A DNA stretch of 64,000 nucleotides from Aralia elata (Eukaryota; Streptophyta; Magnoliopsida; Apiales; Araliaceae): assembly GCA_034770075.1 (NCBI GenBank), contig CM068378.1:43986508-44050507 (forward strand), read 5' to 3'. The position numbers were made by a program, and so were the translations under genes. The notes under the pieces are model-generated. The model made no database searches, was not told where the DNA came from, and worked only from the letters and a program-made list of their open reading frames with translations. Positions 45,489 through 55,950 of the stretch are shown in pieces. Every line of letters starts with the position of its first letter. Position 1 is the stretch's first letter.

Positions 45489-46090
45489 ATGATCGACAAA
45501 GACGGCATCTCAGTGGACCCTGCGAAGGTGGAGGCAGTTAGTAACTGGGAGCAACCGAAGACGCCGACAGAAGTACGAAGTTTCTTAGGGTTAGCTGGGT
45601 ACTATCGAAGGTTTATCCAGGATTTTTCGAAGATAGCAACCCCGTTGACCAATTTAACAAGGAAAACGGTGAAGTATGTGTGGTCTGAAAAGTGCGAAGA
45701 CAGTTTTCAGGAGTTAAAAAAGCGGTTAAGCGAGGCACCTGTATTGTCCTTACCTGATGATACGGGAGGTTTTGTAGTGTATAGTGATGCATCACACAAG
45801 GGTCTTGGTTGTGTGTTAATGCAACACGGCAAGGTCATTGCGTATGCGTCACGACAACTGAAGGATTACGAGAAGCGATACCCTACCCATGACTTAGAGT
45901 TAGCGGCAGTCGTTTTTGCATTAAAGATTTGGAGACATTACCTTTATGGGGAGAGAAATGTGAGATATACACGGACCATAAGAGTCTGAAATATATTTTC
46001 ACACAAAAGGAGCTAAACATGCGTCAAAGGAGGTGGTTGGAATTAATCAAAGATTACGACTGTGAAATTCTTTATCACCCAGGGAAGGCA
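45489..46090 (+). pseudogene. Element C RT connection and RNase H
   Basis: FLGLAGYYRRFIQDFSK, then RNase H with FVVYSDASHKGLGC, THDLELAAVVFALKIWRHY and, after one shift near 45955, IYTDHKSLKYIFTQKELNM. The three acids expected at the RNase H active site are all present across the two frames. Confidence 0.88.
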
Positions 46091-47060
46091 AACGTAGTAG
46101 CAGATGCGTTGAGTAGAAAGGGGAACGAGAAATTGTGTATGTTGACAACTAACGAAGAGCTAATACGGGAAATGGCGAGACTGGAGATCGAAGTGAAAAG
46201 TCCGACAGAGGCAGCAGAGAAGTTATTTGTAATTGAGGCTCGTCCGACATTACTCGACAAAGTGAAAGAAGCACAGGAAAAGGATGAAGAATGTGAAAGG
46301 ATACAGAAAGGGATCGTAGGAAATGAAGAAGAGAAATTTCGAATGGATAAGGATGGTATCTTAAGATACGAGGAACGAGTGTGGGTGCCAGCCGTGACTG
46401 AATTAAGAGATGAGATCTTACATGAAGCACATAATTCAGCATATTCTGTTCACCCAGGAAGCACAAAAATGTACCGGGATCTTCGTCAATATTTTTGGTG
46501 GCCCAACATGAAGCGGGATGTAGCAGAGTGCGTCAGCAAGTGTCTCACATGTCAACAAGTCAAAGCAGAACATCAGAGACCGAGTGGGTTACTTCAGCCA
46601 CTATATATACCAGAATGGAAATGGGAGCATATCACCATGGATTTCGTGGTAGGACTTCCAGTTACACAAAAAGGTTGTGATGCCATTTGGGTTATCGTAG
46701 ACCGATTGACAAAATCAGCACACTTTCTACCGATAAAAATTCGATTCAATTTGAACCAGTTAGCCAAGTTGTACATAAAGGAAATTGTTTCGCGACATGG
46801 AGTGCCGAGTGTCAATTGTCTCAGATCGAGATCCACGTTTCACCTCAAATTTTTGGAAGAGCTTGCAAGAGAGAATGGGAACACAGTTGCGGCTAAGTAC
46901 TGCTTACCATCCCCAAACTGACGGACAGAGCGATACGAACAATACAGACACTAGAAGATATGCTTAGAGCTTGTGTGATGGATTTCAAAGGCAATTGGGA
47001 TGACCACTTACCACTCGTGGAATTCTCTTATAACAATAGTTATCATGCAAGTATCGGTAT
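46091..47060 (+). pseudogene. Element C integrase core
   Basis: Zinc-binding region (HNSAYSVHPG ... CLTCQQVKAEHQRPSG), then WEHITMDFVVGLP, WVIVDRLTKSAHFLPI and, after a frameshift near 46808, SDRDPRFTSNFW and YHPQTDGQS, so the Asp-Asp-Glu elements are recognisable but split. Further shifts occur near 46930 and 47055. Confidence 0.88.
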
Positions 47061-47681
47061 ATGCCGCCGTACGAGGCCCTCTACGGAAGGAAGTGCAGAA
47101 CACCATTAAGTTGGGATGAGGTCGGCGAACGACGACTGCTAGGACCAGAGTTGGTGCAACAGACAGCTGAAGTGGTCAAGGTGATAAGGGCAAGACTAGT
47201 TACAGCCCAAGACCGACAAAAGAAGTATGCAGATCAACATCGCCAGACAAGAGACTTCGACGTTGGCAGTTACGTGTTTCTAAAGGTGTCCCCCTGGAAA
47301 GGGAAGATACGTTTTGGAAAGAAGGGAAAGTTGAGCCCGAGGTTCGTAGGACCATTCGAAGTATTGAGAAGAGTGGGGGAAGTGGCGTACGAGGTAGCCT
47401 TGCCTCCTGAACTGGAGCATGTCCACAATGTGTTCCACGTCTCAGTGTTACGACCATACAAGCCCGATTATAAGCACGTTATATCCTATGAGCCCGTCCA
47501 AATAGAGAAAGATCTAACGTACGAGGAAATTCCTATTCAGATAATTGATAGGAAAGAGCAAGTATTAAGAAACAAGGTTATACCTTCTGTGAAAGTAGTT
47601 TGGCGAAACCACAATGTCGAAGAGGCTACATGGGAATTGGAAGATAAGATGAAGGAGAATTACCCTCAACTTTTTGTTTGA
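47061..47681 (+). pseudogene. Element C integrase C-terminus and chromodomain
   Basis: An open frame of 206 codons from PPYEALYGRKCRTPLSWDEV through the basic GKIRFGKKGKLSPRFVGPF segment and LEHVHNVFHVSVLRPYKPD to a chromodomain-like end (LTYEEIPIQIIDRKEQVL, VIPSVKVVWRNHNVEEATWE). The chromodomain of Tekay-type integrases binds histone marks and directs insertion to heterochromatin. This end is intact to its natural stop at 47681. Confidence 0.88.
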
Positions 47682-47715
47682 CCTTGTACGGTGATTCTGG
47701 GGACAGAATCCTTAT

Positions 47716-47728
47716 AAGGGAGGGAGAT
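47716..47728 (+). promoter_or_regulatory. Element C polypurine tract
   Basis: aagggagggagat immediately before TGTAACG of the 3' LTR, preceded by gaatccttat as in B and D. Confidence 0.85.
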
Positions 47729-49788
47729 TGTAACGATCGGGAATTTTGGACTTCCTTGTAACCCGAATTATGTATGAATAAAATAATATTTTATTTTTAT
47801 TTATATTAATTTGTGTTACGTGCCTAGAATTGTGTTGCAACCTAGAAAATGTGCATGTGTTAAATTTTTGTATTGTTGTGTCATTGGAGTGAATAAATCG
47901 ATTTTTTTTGCGAAAATTTGTAATATCACTATTCACATGGCACGCTTCCCGAGGCACTATTCACGTCCGAATATTTTTGCGTCTTTTTCGATTTCTTTTA
48001 ATTTTGTTAAGACTTGTATGCGAAGAAATAATTTTTCCAAGCGGCGGGAATTTTATTCGAGCTGCTGCTTCGCGATTTAATCCGTATCCGAAATGTATAG
48101 TATGGGTGTTCCGAATAAATGGACAAATCCCATAATAAATATTTTTACGTGTCCCAATAAATTATGGGAGTACTCATTTTAATTTTGGGTTGAGTTATTT
48201 ATCAAATTTGGTACAAAAGTGGGAATATTCGGGTATATTTATCTGTGTATTCGAACTAATTGGTGAGACATTTAAGCCTCAAACCAATTGGGGGAGGCCA
48301 CGTGTATATTGAGAGCCAATTGGGGGAAAGGAATAGACATGCACAGTACACCATACATGGGGTTGTTCACTACACAACACTTAGCTCGGGCATCCCATTT
48401 TCTGCATATCAAAACATTCCTCCCGAAGCCACCTTAACCCTCCCATTAGCTCATCCTCCTTCTCCTTCAAACCATCAGCATACATCCCATTTTCTGCAAG
48501 TAAGGAGAGAGTTATAGAGAGCTACATAGAGAGAGAGAGAGGGAAATATAGAAGAAGAATAAGCAAGCTACGGGAAGAAGAAGAAAAGCAAGGAAGAAGA
48601 AGAAAAGCAAGGAAGGAGGAGAAAGGAGAGAAGGGCACCAAGAGGAAGGAGAGCAGCACTCTAGCAACCATTTCGCTCCACACGAAGCTAGCAACAAGAA
48701 GGTAACCACGAACCACAACCATTTCTTCTCCACTTGAAGCTTTCATGAGTTTTTATGCTTACATGCTTGAGGGTTGGATTTTGCTAAATTTTTTGGTTGA
48801 TTGGTTGTGTTGAATCTATCATGGAGGTTCTTAAGAAGCTATATAAACCATAAACACCCTCAAAGTGGAACAAAAACAAGTAAAGATCCGAACCTTGGCT
48901 TAAAGGATGAACTTTGGACATTTTTGGACTTTTGGACATTCGGACTGTTAGAGGACTATAAAGCCTGGATGGTTTGGTAAATATTTTGATTGTTTGTTGT
49001 TGTAATATTGTACTTCTATCAGTTGTGAAGATAACCCAATTTGAATGAACCAAAATGATGCTAAAATGAAGTCACAGTTGCCATTTGTGTGAGATATTTC
49101 ATGACTGCGAAAAACAGAGTATCAATATTGTGCTTTGGCTAAGGATTTGGCTGTGTTAGTGTTTATGGGTCAGTCTGCATTTTTGATATGTTGTAGCCTC
49201 GTGTCTTAGGAATCCATAGAGTCCGTAACGGATCAAATTGATCGAGTATAGGAGGAGTTGTAGCAGCTGGAGCGAGGCAAGGTAGCTGTGTCGCGGTTCT
49301 GCAGGAACTGCAGTTCGCTACTGCAACTGCTACTGCTTGACGCCTGGTCCGGGTCGGGTCAGGCTGGACCGGGTCGGGCCGAATCGGGTCGGACCCAGTA
49401 AATTTTTTTTTTCGCGAGTCTAAAATTTATATTTTTGTACAAAATGATTAAAAACGCTTATAACTTGTTAGAGTCTTATGTGCTAAATTTTATACCAACG
49501 TCAACCGAAATGATGTTATTTTAAGGCGTAAATTGAACAAACGGATTTCTAAATTTGGTTATGTAATAAGCTTAGGCAGGGATTATGTATTAGTACTATG
49601 TTTTAGCTTAAATTAAGACTTTTGGATAGCATTGTAGTATCGGTTGCGAGACCTTGGGACGAGAATAATTATATTAAATCAATGTAATTTCTTCTATCTT
49701 TTCCGATGCATTAGTTTTATGTCATTATTGTGTTAGAAAGTGATGAACCAAATTCGAGACAGTGACGTCAGAATTTGGGGGCGTCACA
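47729..49788 (+). repeat. Element C 3' LTR, truncated, fused to D LTR end (chimeric LTR 2)
   Basis: 47729-49547 matches the first part of the C 5' LTR; 49548-49788 is the last 241 bp of the D LTR. The joint is the same base as in chimeric LTR 1. The last 1.58 kb of a C LTR is missing. Features private to this copy against the other two are an extra gct near 48062, one fewer GA, tttggt near 48972, and one fewer 20-bp minisatellite unit. Confidence 0.92.
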
Positions 49789-50012
49789 GGTTGGTATCAA
49801 AGCCTTAGGTTATAAACCTTAGTAGCGAGAGTCCTTAGACTATAACCTTAGAAGAATTTAGGAACTAGGAGGAGATAAAACTCATATAGAGTTTTTTATG
49901 AAGATTTAGTAGTATTATGAAATATATTTTCATTTCATACAATGAACTTATGTTTTGTTTGACCTTCTTATGGAGTTTGTTGTTTTGTCTTGTGTTTGTG
50001 GCTGTAGGATGT
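49789..50012 (+). other. D leader, third copy
   Basis: Matches 19244-19466: primer-binding site near 49792, stem 49807-49848, gatgt at 50008-50012. It runs straight into the Athila solo LTR. Confidence 0.9.
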
Positions 50013-51899
50013 TGGTGTGCTGTCGCAAGCAACCAAAAATAAAATCTTACTTGTGAAAGATAATAATTGTAGTGGTGCAAGTAAGAGTCGATCCCACAGA
50101 GAGTGATTAGTCTAAAATTATTCTTTGTTTACCAAAAAGGGGGGGTTTATAATTTGATTTCACTAATTATTAAGAACAAAATTTAAAGTGATAAGAATAA
50201 CCAATTAATTAAAGATTTCAGTTCTCCCGGTTCAGTATCACCCTTTTTACAACAATAGAATAATTAAGCAAAGCAATATTTATCCTTCAATGAAATTAAT
50301 AGCCCTAGGTAGCAACAAGCTCTACTACCCGAAACTCCCCTTAGATTATCACTTAATGAAACAAGCTCTTCACAAGATTCTAACCATTATACAACCTAGA
50401 ACAAGCTCTCTAGATTTAATATAATAGTTGTATTAAAAACTAGGGAATTAGACTAATCCAAGCAACAATCACACAAGTTCGGATTATTTAACTTGTCTTC
50501 CGATAATCATAGCAATACTCAAAAGCTTGACCACAATCATGTATCACTAATTTCTACTTGTGATTAGGAACAATATCAATTACACGTAATACTATCCCTT
50601 AATCTAGTAGATGAAATTAATCAAATTGACTTAATCGATCACATTAAACCAATTGGAATAAATATCATTCAAAAGTTAAAATAGATTATCAAGAATGAAC
50701 TTCATGTAAGAAGGAATAAATAGCTTATACTTAATCAAACCATTACCTGTAAACAAGGTTCAACATCCCCTTCGAACTGAGTAAAGGAACTAGCCTAACA
50801 TATTAAGTCCAATTAATATTTTCTTGAATTATTAAAGGGGTGAGGACAACAACCTCACTATGGAGGTGATCCTCTTTCCCTACTAAATTATTAAAGGGGT
50901 GAGGACAACAACCTCACTATGGAGGTGATCCTCTTTCCCTACTAATTACACTAGAATTTGGAGAAGATGAAGAAGATGAAGAAGATGGTGTGTATTAGTT
51001 TGTGAATTAGCAAAATACAAGCCTAGCTTCACTTGCTATTTATAGGCACTCAAGTGTACAAGATTTCAAGATCCAACAACTAATTTGGGTCATGTGAATC
51101 AGCCATCTAATGCAATCAAAAACCCAAAAACGTGCTCCTCATAAGAAGTCAAAATCTGACACCAAAACTGATCAGCAGCTTGCAAGTTGATTTTGAATTA
51201 GTATAGGGGACTGCCGAATTTGGACTTGAGCAAAGAAGAAAAGTTGTAGCCCTGGAGGTTCTAATGAATTTAGGCTTTTGAATCACCTGATTTGGAGTTG
51301 GGAAGCTCAAGTTATGGCCCAAATACTACAACTGGTCCGAACAGAAATCCATTCCACGCGGGATTCGGATCAGCTGTATAAAAAGCAATATTTGGAGGCC
51401 CAAATGAACTCAGATTTTTGCTCACCATACCATTCTAGAAAGCTTGAGAAGTCTACTAAAAACTTCAAGAAGACCACATTTTCATTTGGGAACTTTAACA
51501 CAATTCAAATCTCAACCGAAGCCCCAAAGGTCAATCTGTCCAAAAGCTTAATTTCCTGAAATTTTCAACTTTGACGCATGTTGGTAAAATTGTCATAACT
51601 CTCTCATCCGAGCTTCGATTTAGGTGTTTCAAGGTGATCCAGAAAGCTAAGAAATAGATCTACAATTTTCCTTCTTTGAGTTTTGAGAGAATAAGGACTG
51701 ATCAAGTATAAAATTGAGCCTCAAGCAGACAGACGAATTTCAAAACAATCCAAAAGTGTGGCAATAACACAGTTTTCATTTAATGGCTCCATTTGCAACC
51801 TAAATCAAAATATAAGAATAGTAAGTACATTTAGGTGCCAAATAAGTATAAAAGACTAGATATTAAGAGATAAAAACATAACAAATTTTATACTTATCA
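50013..51899 (-). mobile_element. Athila solo LTR (right end of the 32-kb insert)
   Basis: 1887 bp, TGGTGTGCTGTCG to TACTTATCA, flanked by gatgt on both sides (50008-50012 and 51900-51904). The right flank continues into the D extra ORF, so this is the original Athila insertion site in D. No Athila interior remains between LTR ends, as expected after LTR-LTR recombination. TATA box on the minus strand at 51037-51044. Confidence 0.93.
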
Positions 51900-51900
51900 G

Positions 51901-52650
51901 ATGTCAAGCGTGGGAGGTAATGGTTGGATTGTCGAGGAGGAGCCACGTGATATACACGTGGTGTATGAGGCACCTATGATAGATGAAGAGGTGGAGTCTG
52001 ACCCTGAAGAACCAATAGAGATAAAGTCTGACCCCGAGGAAGAACCCCTGGAGGAAGAGCCTAAGACAGACCCTAACGAGACTCCTGTCGAGGATCGCAT
52101 AGTGGGAGAGTACAAAGAACGGATCTTAGAATTAGAAACCGAAGCTCAGGATTGAGAGGCGGAGATCCAGAAGCTGAGGGAGGAGAATGATTAGCAAAAA
52201 CTAAAGATGCAGGGGATGGAGGTGGAGCTTGCACATCGCAAGGAAGCTAGTATTCAGATGGGAGCCCTTTTTCACCGTTCGGTAGCTAGGAGCGTGGAAT
52301 TGGTGGGAAAACTGGAGGAGTCCGAGCAGAGGGAGTTGTCCGAAAAGGCAGAGAAGGAAGCCCTTCGTGCACAGTTAGAGATGGAGGTGATGGATAGGAT
52401 CCACTTCCAGGAAAAGTGGGAGGAAGCCAATGACAGAGCTAACGACCTAGAAGATGAGGTGAGATGCAAGAAAAGGAAGACGAATAAGATGGGCTATGCT
52501 TTTCGCACAGCTATGGAGAGGTTAGTGGATGGTGTGTACCACTACCCAGCAGAGCAGGGGCAGACACGATACACTGTGAGCCGGGATTTGGTAGCGCATA
52601 TCACGCAGCAAGAATTTATCAGCGCAGTGGAGCGCGGGATGTTGGGATGA
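51901..52650 (+). pseudogene. Element D extra ORF upstream of gag: acidic and coiled-coil protein
   Basis: 250 codons in one frame from ATG 51901 to TGA at 52648, with two internal stops (TGA 52153, TAG 52192), both explicable as C-to-T changes of CGA and CAG. The N-terminal third is strongly acidic (EEEPRDIHVVYEAP, repeated DPEE). The middle is Glu/Lys-rich with heptad-like spacing (KLEESEQREL, EANDRANDLEDEV), likely a coiled coil. The tail is MGYAFRTAM, DGVYHYPAEQGQTR, SRDL, SAVERGMLG, nearly the same as in C. The ATG lies within the gatgt duplicated by the Athila insertion, so it was regenerated downstream of the insert but cut off from its promoter by 32 kb. I know no named family for it. 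Confidence 0.78.
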
Positions 52651-52976
52651 AATCTTATGATTAGTAGTCTAGTAGCAGTAGCAGTATGTCTAGATGTACA
52701 TCGTTATGTAAACTCTGATCTACTGTGTGAGATACGAAATTGTTATGTGGACCCTTTTTGATGTTAAGGGTAGTATGTTGATGTTTTCCCCACCTTTTGT
52801 AATATTAGGGGATAGAGGTGACATTTATAGCAGTATACAAGAAATCATCATGATGTAACAACTTGGCATATGAATATAAATGTTTTGTTTCATCACTGTG
52901 TTATTAAATTTCTGCATTAGAGAAATACCTGAGTTATATGCTTAGAAAATAAGAGTAAAATCTTGTGTTGCAGAAA
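52651..52976 (+). other. Spacer between extra ORF and gag in D
   Basis: 326 bp with no frame of note; partly conserved with the C spacer. It ends aaatcttgtgttgcag, acceptor-like, three bases before the gag ATG at 52977. Confidence 0.6.
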
Positions 52977-53830
52977 ATGCCGCCCAGACATAGAATCGCC
53001 GAGTTGGATGAGTCAGTCAATAACGAAAGGAACCAAGCGGACCCCATTCAACGACTAGTAGACTTGCTAGGAGAAGCCCTGCGGGGAAGGAACAACGAAC
53101 CAGTACACCCTAACCCCCTAGCTGCACTAGTAACAAACTTCAAAGATTTTAAGAGTGTAGGACCGCCCAAGTTTAGGGGAACTACCGATCCCATCGAAGC
53201 ACAAACCTGGATTAAGGAAATGGTAAAGACGTTTGCTATTACTCGAATGGGGGAAGATCAGAAGACGATATTCGCCACGTATATGATGAAGGGCGAAGCG
53301 AATTACTGGTGGGAAGCCAATCAATAGTGAGCAGGTGAAGGAGTGATAGCCTGGGATAGGTTTACCACTCTGTTCTTCGAAAATTACTTCCCGAAGAGCA
53401 TGAAGAATAAGATGGAGATTAAATTCTTGGAACTGAAGCAAGGTGATATGACAGTAGCTTAGTATGCAACAAGATTCAACGAGCTCGCACGATTCGCTAC
53501 ACACTATGTCGACACCGAAGAAAGGAAGGCTAGACGCTTTGAGTTAGGGCTGAAACCTTGGTTGTTCAACAAGGTGTCAGTTCTTCAAATTGATTCGTTC
53601 GCTACACTGTTGGAAAAGGCGATCATTGTTGAAGGAGGTAGTGCGGCATTAAGTCAGTACAACAAGGAGAAAAAGAATAAGAATTCAGTAGGAGAAAGTC
53701 GTGGGGGAAGTAGCAGTGGAGGAAGCAATTTAGGAAAAAGGAAGTGGGACAACAACAACAACAACAACCGAAACAACCAGTTGGGAAGTTATCAGGGAGG
53801 ATTTAAGAAAAGGGCTAAGGTATGCCCTAA
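52977..53830 (+). pseudogene. Element D gag, capsid part
   Basis: ATG at 52977 (MPPRHRIAELDESVNNE). Capsid segment with NFKDFKSVGPPKFRGTTDP, AQTWIKEMVKTF, MKGEANYWWEANQ, FFENYFPKSMKNKM, FNELARFATHYVDTEE, LKPWLFNKVSVLQIDSF. Three in-frame stops: TAG 53325, TGA 53328 and TAG 53460. Comparison with C gives Q, R and Q there, so each is one C-to-T change from CAA/CAG or CGA. No frameshift. Gag and pol share one frame with no stop between them, so a single Gag-Pol precursor is expected for the ancestral element. Confidence 0.9.
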
Positions 53831-54600
53831 ATGTGGAAAGAACCATCAAGGGGAATGTTGGAAAGGGTGCAGTGTCTGTTTCAACTGCGGCCAAGAAAGG
53901 CACATTGCACCCCATTGTCCAAAGCCGAAGAAAAACCGAGGATGTTTCGGTTGCGGCTCGACTGAACACCAGATCAAGGATTGCCCGAAGAAAGGAAACA
54001 CCGGGGGAAACAGCAACCAAGTGGGAAGCAAGCTAATGATAGGTGGACCAGTACAGCCCAATCGCTCGACGGCCCGAACTTTTAACATGACCGTCCAAGA
54101 CGCAGTTGCTGCAAAGGACGTGGTGTCAGGTATTGTACCAATCAATAATATAAATGCCTATGTATTATTTGATTCGGGTGCTACATGTTCCTTTGTGTCT
54201 GAAGATTTTGCTACACGTTTGAACTTACCCCTAGAACGTTTAGAGAATCCTTTGAACATAGAGATTGCAAATAAGGAAGTAATTTCCGTAGAGTTCGTTT
54301 ACCGAAACTGTTCCGCAAACATTAGAGGTCACGAACTAAGTGTAGATTTAATTCCGATAAGATTGGGAGAGTTTGACGTAATATTAGGAATGGATTGGTT
54401 ATCCAGCCACGCTGCGATGATCGATTGTCGACGGAAAAGTGTGAACCTTCAGACTTCAAATCGGTCTAAGGTAGTATTTTATGGTAGCTCATCGCTTAAG
54501 CAATCCTGTTGTCTTACGATGATGCATGCCAAGAAATTGTTAAAGAAAGGATGTGTGGGTTATTTAGCCTATATTGCGGATACTCAAAAGAAGGGAGTAG
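53815..54600 (+). pseudogene. Element D nucleocapsid knuckles and protease
   Basis: Part of the frame open 53463-55061. Three Cys/His motifs (CPKCGKNHQGEC, CFNCGQERHIAPHC, CFGCGSTEHQIKDC), then FNMTVQDAVAAKDVVSG, the protease core VLFDSGATCSFVS and FDVILGMDWLSSHAA. All Cys, His and the catalytic Asp are present. Preceded by a Ser/Gly/Asn-rich linker containing a run of AAC codons. Confidence 0.92.
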
Positions 54601-55770
54601 AAGCGAAAGATGTATCGGTAGTAAGGGATTTCCAAGACGTGTTTCCTGATGATCTTCCTGGCCTTCCGCCAGACAGAGAAATCGAATTCGTGATAAACTT
54701 AGCACCAGGAACTACACCAATCTCGAAAGCCCCGTATCGTATGGCACCGGTGGAGATGAAGGAATTAATGATACAATTGCAGGAACTATTAGATAAGGGT
54801 TATATTCGGCCGAGTGTGTCTCCTTGGGGAGCACCAGTGTTATTCGTCAAAAAGAAAGATGGATCGATGAGGCTTTGTATCAACTATCGAGAGTTGAACA
54901 AAGTAACGATCAAGAATATATACCCATTACCGAGGATAGATGACCTTTTCGATCAATTGAAGGGAGCAAAGTGGTTCTCTAAGATAGATCTACGAACGGG
55001 TTATCATCAACTAAAGGTACGAGAGGAAGACATTCCGAAGACGGCGTTTCGAAGCCGATATTGACACTACGAATTTTTAGTAATGTCGTTTGGATTGACC
55101 AATGCCCCAGCAGCATTCATGGACTTGATGAACCGAGATTTCAAGCCATACTTGGATAAGTTTGTGGTAATTTTTATTGATGACCTCCTAATCTACTCAA
55201 AGACCAAAGAAGAGCACGCCGAACATTTGAAGATGGTGTTAGAAGCACTAAGGAAGGAGAAGATGTACACAAAATTCTCCAAGTGTGAATTTTGGATGGA
55301 GAAGGTCCAATTCTTGGGACACGTGATAGACAAGAATGGGATTTCAGTGGACCCTGCGAAGGTGGAGGCTGTTAGTGGTTGGGAACAACCAAGGACGCCG
55401 ACGGAAGTAAGAAGTTTTCTAGGGTTAGCTGGGTACTATCGAAGATGTATTCAAGATTTCTCTAAGATAGCAACCCCGTTAACCAATTTAACAAGGAAGA
55501 TAGTGAAATTCAGGTGGACGGACAAATGCGAAGAGAGTTTTCAAGTACTAAAGAAGAAGTTAAGCGAGGCACCTGTATTATCCTTACCAGATGATACAGG
55601 AGGATTTGTGGTGTATAGTGATGCGTCGCATAAAGGACTCGGTTGTGTGCTTATGCAACACGGCAAAGTCATTGCTTACGCGTCACGACAATTGAAGGAT
55701 TACGAGAAACAATACCCTACCCATGACTTGGAGCTAGCGGCAGTAGTTTTTGCGTTAAAAATTTGGAGGC
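54601..55770 (+). pseudogene. Element D reverse transcriptase
   Basis: LPGLPPDREIEF, APYRMAPVEMKEL, PVLFVKKKDGSMRLCINYR (family usually IDYR), FSKIDLRTGYHQL (catalytic Asp), an in-frame TGA at 55062 where the family has Gly (RYGHYEF), MSFGLTNAPAAF, and FIDDLLIYSKT (Asp pair, near 55175-55186), then FLGLAGYYRRC. No frameshift. The TGA is the only break within RT. Confidence 0.92.
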
Positions 55771-55950
55771 ACTACCTGTACGGAGAAAATTGTGAGATAT
55801 ATACAGAACACAAAAGTCTGAAGTATATTTTCACACAGAAGGAGCTAAATATGAGACAAAGGAGGTGGTTGGAATTAATTAAGGATTACGACTGCGAAAT
55901 TCTTTATCACCCAGGAAAAGCCAACGTAGTAGCTGACGCGCTGAGCAAGA
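55600..55950 (+). pseudogene. Element D RNase H
   Basis: FVVYSDASHKGLGC, HDLELAAVVFALKIW and IYTEHKSLKYIF. The last motif has Glu where A and C have Asp (TDHKSL). This position corresponds to a conserved active-site acid in RNase H, so activity would probably be impaired even without the stops. Removal of the RNA strand during reverse transcription is the normal role. Confidence 0.88.

Larger units (their letters stand above)
38350..49547 (+). mobile_element. Element C: Tekay-type chromovirus inserted in Athila gag
   Basis: Complete 5' LTR (38350-41766), leader, extra ORF (41998-42777), gag, protease, RT, RNase H, integrase, chromodomain (to 47681), purine tract, and a 3' LTR cut at 49547 where D LTR sequence takes over. 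Family resemblance to D is strong throughout the proteins and weaker in the LTRs. The coding region has many frameshifts although the two LTRs are nearly identical over their shared 1.8 kb. Confidence 0.93.
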
